DNA of 64,000 nt from Denitrovibrio acetiphilus DSM 12809 (GTDB taxonomy: Bacteria > Chrysiogenota > Deferribacteres > Deferribacterales > Geovibrionaceae), in assembly GCF_000025725.1 (NCBI RefSeq), contig NC_013943.1, positions 930,001 to 994,000 of the forward strand, read 5' to 3'. Shown here one piece after another: positions 61,179-64,000 of this stretch. The notes beneath the pieces are model-generated. The model did not search any database. It was not told the origin of the DNA and saw only the letters and a list, made by a program, of their open reading frames with translations. Positions within the stretch are counted from its first letter, which is position 1. Each line of letters begins with the position of its first letter. The position numbers and the translations under genes are program-made.

Positions 61179-61606
61179 ATAAAACTATGATAATAATAGG
61201 TGTTTTGCTAATACTTGCTTTTGGTTTCTTACTTGTTCAGGAGTTTTCCTCTGTTGAAAGTGAAACGGTGGTTTCCCAGCCTGAAGCGCAGGAGGTGGGG
61301 CAGAGCTCAGAGCAGCCTTCGGTCACCGAGGAAAGCCTGAAAAAACAAGTTGTAAGTGAGCTCAGTAATGAGCCAGGCAGAGCCGAGCGCAGTAAAAATT
61401 ATCTCGTTAAGTGTGCTCCCTGCCACAGTCGCGACGGTTCAGGACCAGTGGGGGCAGCTATCAAGGGTATGAAGAAGGATATTTTACTGAAAAAACTCAA
61501 TGACTATAAACACGGCAGAGTTGAAAACTCCATGATGAGCGGACTTATGAGGAATATGACGGATGAAGAGATAAACGAATTGGCTGAGGAGATATCAGGG
61601 TTTTAG
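61175..61606 (+). CDS. nosC2: NosC2, monohaem c-type cytochrome
   Basis: A 143-residue protein with an N-terminal membrane anchor (about 4-22), a Glu/Gln/Ser-rich linker and one haem motif CAPCHSRDGSGP. The C-terminal part (LMRNMTDEEINELAEEI) is similar to that of NosC1, so the two arose by duplication. It overlaps nosC1 by 4 nt. Confidence 0.87.
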   Translation: MNKTMIIIGVLLILAFGFLLVQEFSSVESETVVSQPEAQEVGQSSEQPSVTEESLKKQVVSELSNEPGRAERSKNYLVKCAPCHSRDGSGPVGAAIKGMKKDILLKKLNDYKHGRVENSMMSGLMRNMTDEEINELAEEISGF

Positions 61607-61608
61607 AT

Positions 61609-62478
61609 ATGGATAAATACAAAAAAAAGGTAACATTGAACAATACTGGTCTGGTGGACAGTCTTTTCATAAGACATAACGCAAAGACAAAACTTTCTTT
61701 ACGTGCTTTCCGCTGGCTGTCAGTTTTTCTGATTACTATGCTTTTTGTGCTGTCATACCACGCTGATATTCAGATGCTTGAGGGGACATTGGTTGGGTCG
61801 CGGTTTATCGGATTTCACCTGATAGATCCTACTGTTTTTTTGCAGTATATGTTTGCCTCTCATATGTTTCCTGTAAATCTTGTCATAGGAACGTTTACTA
61901 TTGTTTTCTTTTATCTGATCTTTGGCAGAGCGTTTTGTTCGTGGGTTTGCCCTTACGGATTGATCAGCGAGCTTGGAGAAAAACTTAACAATATACTCGT
62001 TACTAAAAAAATAGTTAAACCGCATACTCCTCCGAAATATATGAACGCCGTATTTTTTGCGCTATTCATGTTGCTGAGTTTTGCGACAGGATATTTGATT
62101 TTTGAAACAATCAACCCGGTGGGGATAATAAGCCGGGTTATTTTGTACGGCACATGGGGCTCAATAGTGATTCTGGTACTGATATTTATGCTGGAAATAT
62201 TGGTCGGTAGACGCATTTGGTGCAGAGCTGTTTGTCCTGTGGGTTTTGTCTATGGGCTTCTGAATATAGTCTCCGCAGTGAAAGTACATTATGGCACTGA
62301 CTGCGATAACTGCGGTTCATGCCGGTCTGTGTGCCATGTTCCGCATGTTCTTGAAAGCACAGGGAAAGGCGTGGAAAAGTATATCACCCATATCGATTGT
62401 ACCATGTGCGGCAGATGTATTGATGTATGCCACAACGATACTCTGACATATAAAAGCAGACTCAAAAAACTGGTGTAA
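61609..62478 (+). CDS. nosH: NosH, NapH-like membrane Fe-S protein
   Basis: A 289-residue protein with four membrane helices. CSWVCPYG and CRAVCPVG motifs follow helices 2 and 4. Two C-terminal cluster motifs are CDNCGSCRSVCH and CTMCGRCIDVCH, where the usual CP is CH. It is the membrane part of the proposed NosGH menaquinol dehydrogenase. It lies 2 nt from nosC2 on one side and 1 nt from nosF on the other. Confidence 0.9.
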   Translation: MDKYKKKVTLNNTGLVDSLFIRHNAKTKLSLRAFRWLSVFLITMLFVLSYHADIQMLEGTLVGSRFIGFHLIDPTVFLQYMFASHMFPVNLVIGTFTIVFFYLIFGRAFCSWVCPYGLISELGEKLNNILVTKKIVKPHTPPKYMNAVFFALFMLLSFATGYLIFETINPVGIISRVILYGTWGSIVILVLIFMLEILVGRRIWCRAVCPVGFVYGLLNIVSAVKVHYGTDCDNCGSCRSVCHVPHVLESTGKGVEKYITHIDCTMCGRCIDVCHNDTLTYKSRLKKLV

Positions 62479-62479
62479 C

Positions 62480-63118
62480 ATGATAGAGATAAAAGAACTT
62501 GTAAAAAAATTTGGTGATCAGACGGTACTGAATAGTATAAATCTGACTGTTTCCGATAAAGAAAAACTGATGATCCTCGGACAAAACGGAGCAGGGAAAA
62601 CTACTCTGATGCGCTGCATTTTAGGCGAATATAAACCTGATGCCGGAAGTATTGTAATTAACGGCTATCAGACAATTGAGGAAAGAGTGAAGTCTCTTGA
62701 AAAAATATCTTTTGTCCCTCAGCTCCCACCTCCTCTGAGGCAGACTGTGAGAGAGCTTATTAACTATTCTTCAAGTCTGACAGGTTTTGACAAAGGGAGC
62801 ATTGCTAATTTTTGTCAAAAAATGGATCTGGATATTGAGCCTCATTACAAAAAACCATTCTTTAAACTCTCTGGAGGGATGAAACAGAAAGTTCTTATAA
62901 GCATAGCGCTTGCCAGAGATTCAAATGTACTGATATTTGATGAACCCACAGCGAATCTCGACCTGAAAGGTAGAGAACGGTTCTATGATCTGATAAATGA
63001 ATACTGCATGGATAAGATACTTATGTTTATAAGTCACAGGGTTGAGGATCTTGCCGGGCTTGCCAACAGAAAGATTGAGCTTGATATAGGAAAGATTGTC
63101 AGTGATGAGAAAATTTAA
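62480..63118 (+). CDS. nosF: NosF, ABC-type ATPase for NosZ maturation
   Basis: A 212-residue ATPase. Walker A is GQNGAGKTTLMR, the signature is LSGGMKQKVLI, and Walker B is VLIFDEPTANLD, followed by SHRVED. It is shorter than NosF of proteobacteria (about 300 residues), lacking the C-terminal extension. NosY should follow, but is not in the window. Confidence 0.9.
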   Translation: MIEIKELVKKFGDQTVLNSINLTVSDKEKLMILGQNGAGKTTLMRCILGEYKPDAGSIVINGYQTIEERVKSLEKISFVPQLPPPLRQTVRELINYSSSLTGFDKGSIANFCQKMDLDIEPHYKKPFFKLSGGMKQKVLISIALARDSNVLIFDEPTANLDLKGRERFYDLINEYCMDKILMFISHRVEDLAGLANRKIELDIGKIVSDEKI

Positions 63119-63141
63119 ATATTAACCATAAGGAGGGTGAA

Positions 63142-64000
63142 ATGCTTAGTAGAAGGAAGTTTATACAAACCACTACAGTTGCTGCAACTGCCATGTCTCT
63201 CGGAATAATAGGGTGCGGCAACAGTGAACCTAAGCCTTGTAAAATCAACTATGACCGTGATGCATGTAAAAGATGTTTAATGCTTCTCAGTGATCCCAGA
63301 TTCTGCGCTCAGGTTGCACATAAAACAAACGGCACCCATGAAGTTTTTGAAGATATGGGATGTGCGGTTATATGGCTTGATGAAACAAAAGGGTGGGACG
63401 ACTATGTTATGTTTGTGCCTAATATCAATAACCCGGAAAAAGAGTGGATAAAAGCTGATGATGCTGTTTTTGCGGACGGATACCTCACTCCTATGTCGTA
63501 CGGGATCGCAGCCCACAAAGAGAAGTCAACTGTTGACCCCGAAAATAACATTCTCACTAAAGAGGAAGCCTTCGCTGTAATCAGAAAGATAGACAGTAAA
63601 AGAGTTGCTGCCGGACAGCATTATTCTGCGGAGCAGCATACTGAGCAGAAAGCAGAAGATGGTGTGAAGCTTAGGAAGATTGATACCGGAAAAGATGTCT
63701 GTAAAAAATGCAATATGAAGATAGAAGTTCCTGCCTTTGCCGCGCTGACACTGAATAAACACAACAAGACACAGGAAGTTTTTGACGATCTGGGGTGTGC
63801 TGTTGTTTGGCTGGATACTGTAAACGGGTGGGATGACCATATGATTTATGTCCCAGATCTCGATACCCTTAAGTGGCTCAGTCTGGATGAGGCTGTACTG
63901 GCGAAAGGCTACGTCTCACCAATGAATTACGGGATAGGTGCACATCGGGACAGGTCTTTTGTAGAGTCTGGCAAAACGATTATAAATAAAGATGAAGCCA
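63142..64000 (+). CDS. nosL: Tandem NosL-like copper chaperone lipoprotein (partial)
   Basis: The gene runs off the window end; about 286 codons are visible. It starts MLSRRKFIQTTTVAATAMSL with a twin-arginine and a lipobox IIGC (Cys25). Two NosL-like units follow. Unit 1 has DACKRCLMLLSDPRFCAQVA, VFEDMGCAVIWLDE and GYLTPMSYGIAAH; unit 2 has DVCKKCNMKIEVPAFAALTL, VFDDLGCAVVWLDT and GYVSPMNYGIGAH. Both keep a CxxCxM Cu(I) motif (CLM in unit 1). NosL gives copper to NosZ. The usual protein has one unit of about 170 residues. AGGAGGG stands before the ATG. Confidence 0.85.
   Translation, partial: MLSRRKFIQTTTVAATAMSLGIIGCGNSEPKPCKINYDRDACKRCLMLLSDPRFCAQVAHKTNGTHEVFEDMGCAVIWLDETKGWDDYVMFVPNINNPEKEWIKADDAVFADGYLTPMSYGIAAHKEKSTVDPENNILTKEEAFAVIRKIDSKRVAAGQHYSAEQHTEQKAEDGVKLRKIDTGKDVCKKCNMKIEVPAFAALTLNKHNKTQEVFDDLGCAVVWLDTVNGWDDHMIYVPDLDTLKWLSLDEAVLAKGYVSPMNYGIGAHRDRSFVESGKTIINKDEA

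Overview
The window is one stretch of a moderately AT-rich genome of an anaerobic, Gram-negative, respiratory bacterium. Outer-membrane genes (TonB receptor, OmpA, beta-barrel), many c-type cytochromes, a Sec-type nitrous oxide reductase cluster, a periplasmic molybdoenzyme, rubrerythrin and sigma-54 regulators together suggest a Deferribacteres-like organism (Denitrovibrio/Geovibrio/Seleniivibrio type). This is inference from gene content; no rRNA or other taxonomic marker is present.

Left part (1-28 kb) is mostly housekeeping and transport. It holds the start of a chemoreceptor-like gene, two methyltransferases (TrmN6-like, RlmD-like) and a complete livKHMGF branched-chain amino acid importer. 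Three tandem copies of a ~105-bp palindromic repeat follow. Then come a YibE/F-like membrane protein, alkaline phosphatase, a dGTPase, a fourth repeat copy, htpG, an RqcH/NFACT gene, an SdhE-like gene, a Cache-type histidine kinase with a binding-protein partner, an OmpA protein with calcium-binding repeats, a DUF4405 protein, a 26-residue membrane peptide, a dual-HD phosphodiesterase-like protein, rubrerythrin and a DUF2975/XRE pair.

Middle part (27-35 kb) is a divergent uptake locus. exbB-exbD-tonB runs left and ends at a decayed RND-transporter fragment. A tightly overlapping TonB receptor, SAM methyltransferase, periplasmic binding protein, permease and ATPase run right. A perfect 11-bp-arm palindrome lies between them.

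Respiratory part (35-64 kb) has three modules. (i) 35-43 kb: a molybdopterin oxidoreductase of the tetrathionate/selenate-reductase type with its Fe-S subunit, preceded by a near-consensus sigma-54 promoter and surrounded by a PhnD-like binding protein, a histidine kinase and an NtrC-type regulator. An ArsR/permease operon lies beside it. (ii) 45-53 kb: a sigma-54 activator divergent from an operon encoding a Tat-exported FAD lipoprotein, an FrdB-like Fe-S protein, an outer-membrane barrel, two multihaem lipoproteins and a NifX-like protein. A second near-consensus sigma-54 promoter and a ~500-nt leader precede the operon. No described system of this composition is known to me. (iii) 54-64 kb: a clade II nos cluster (c7-type cytochrome, nosZ with fused haem domain, nosB, nosD, nosG, nosC1, nosC2, nosH, nosF and a two-domain NosL cut by the window end). 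A divergent CI/S24-type repressor gene sits at its head, with three GCAG-N7-CTGC/T operators, one of them centred on the -10 box of a good nos promoter.

The three respiratory modules each carry their own regulator, which suggests a cell that switches between several terminal acceptors.
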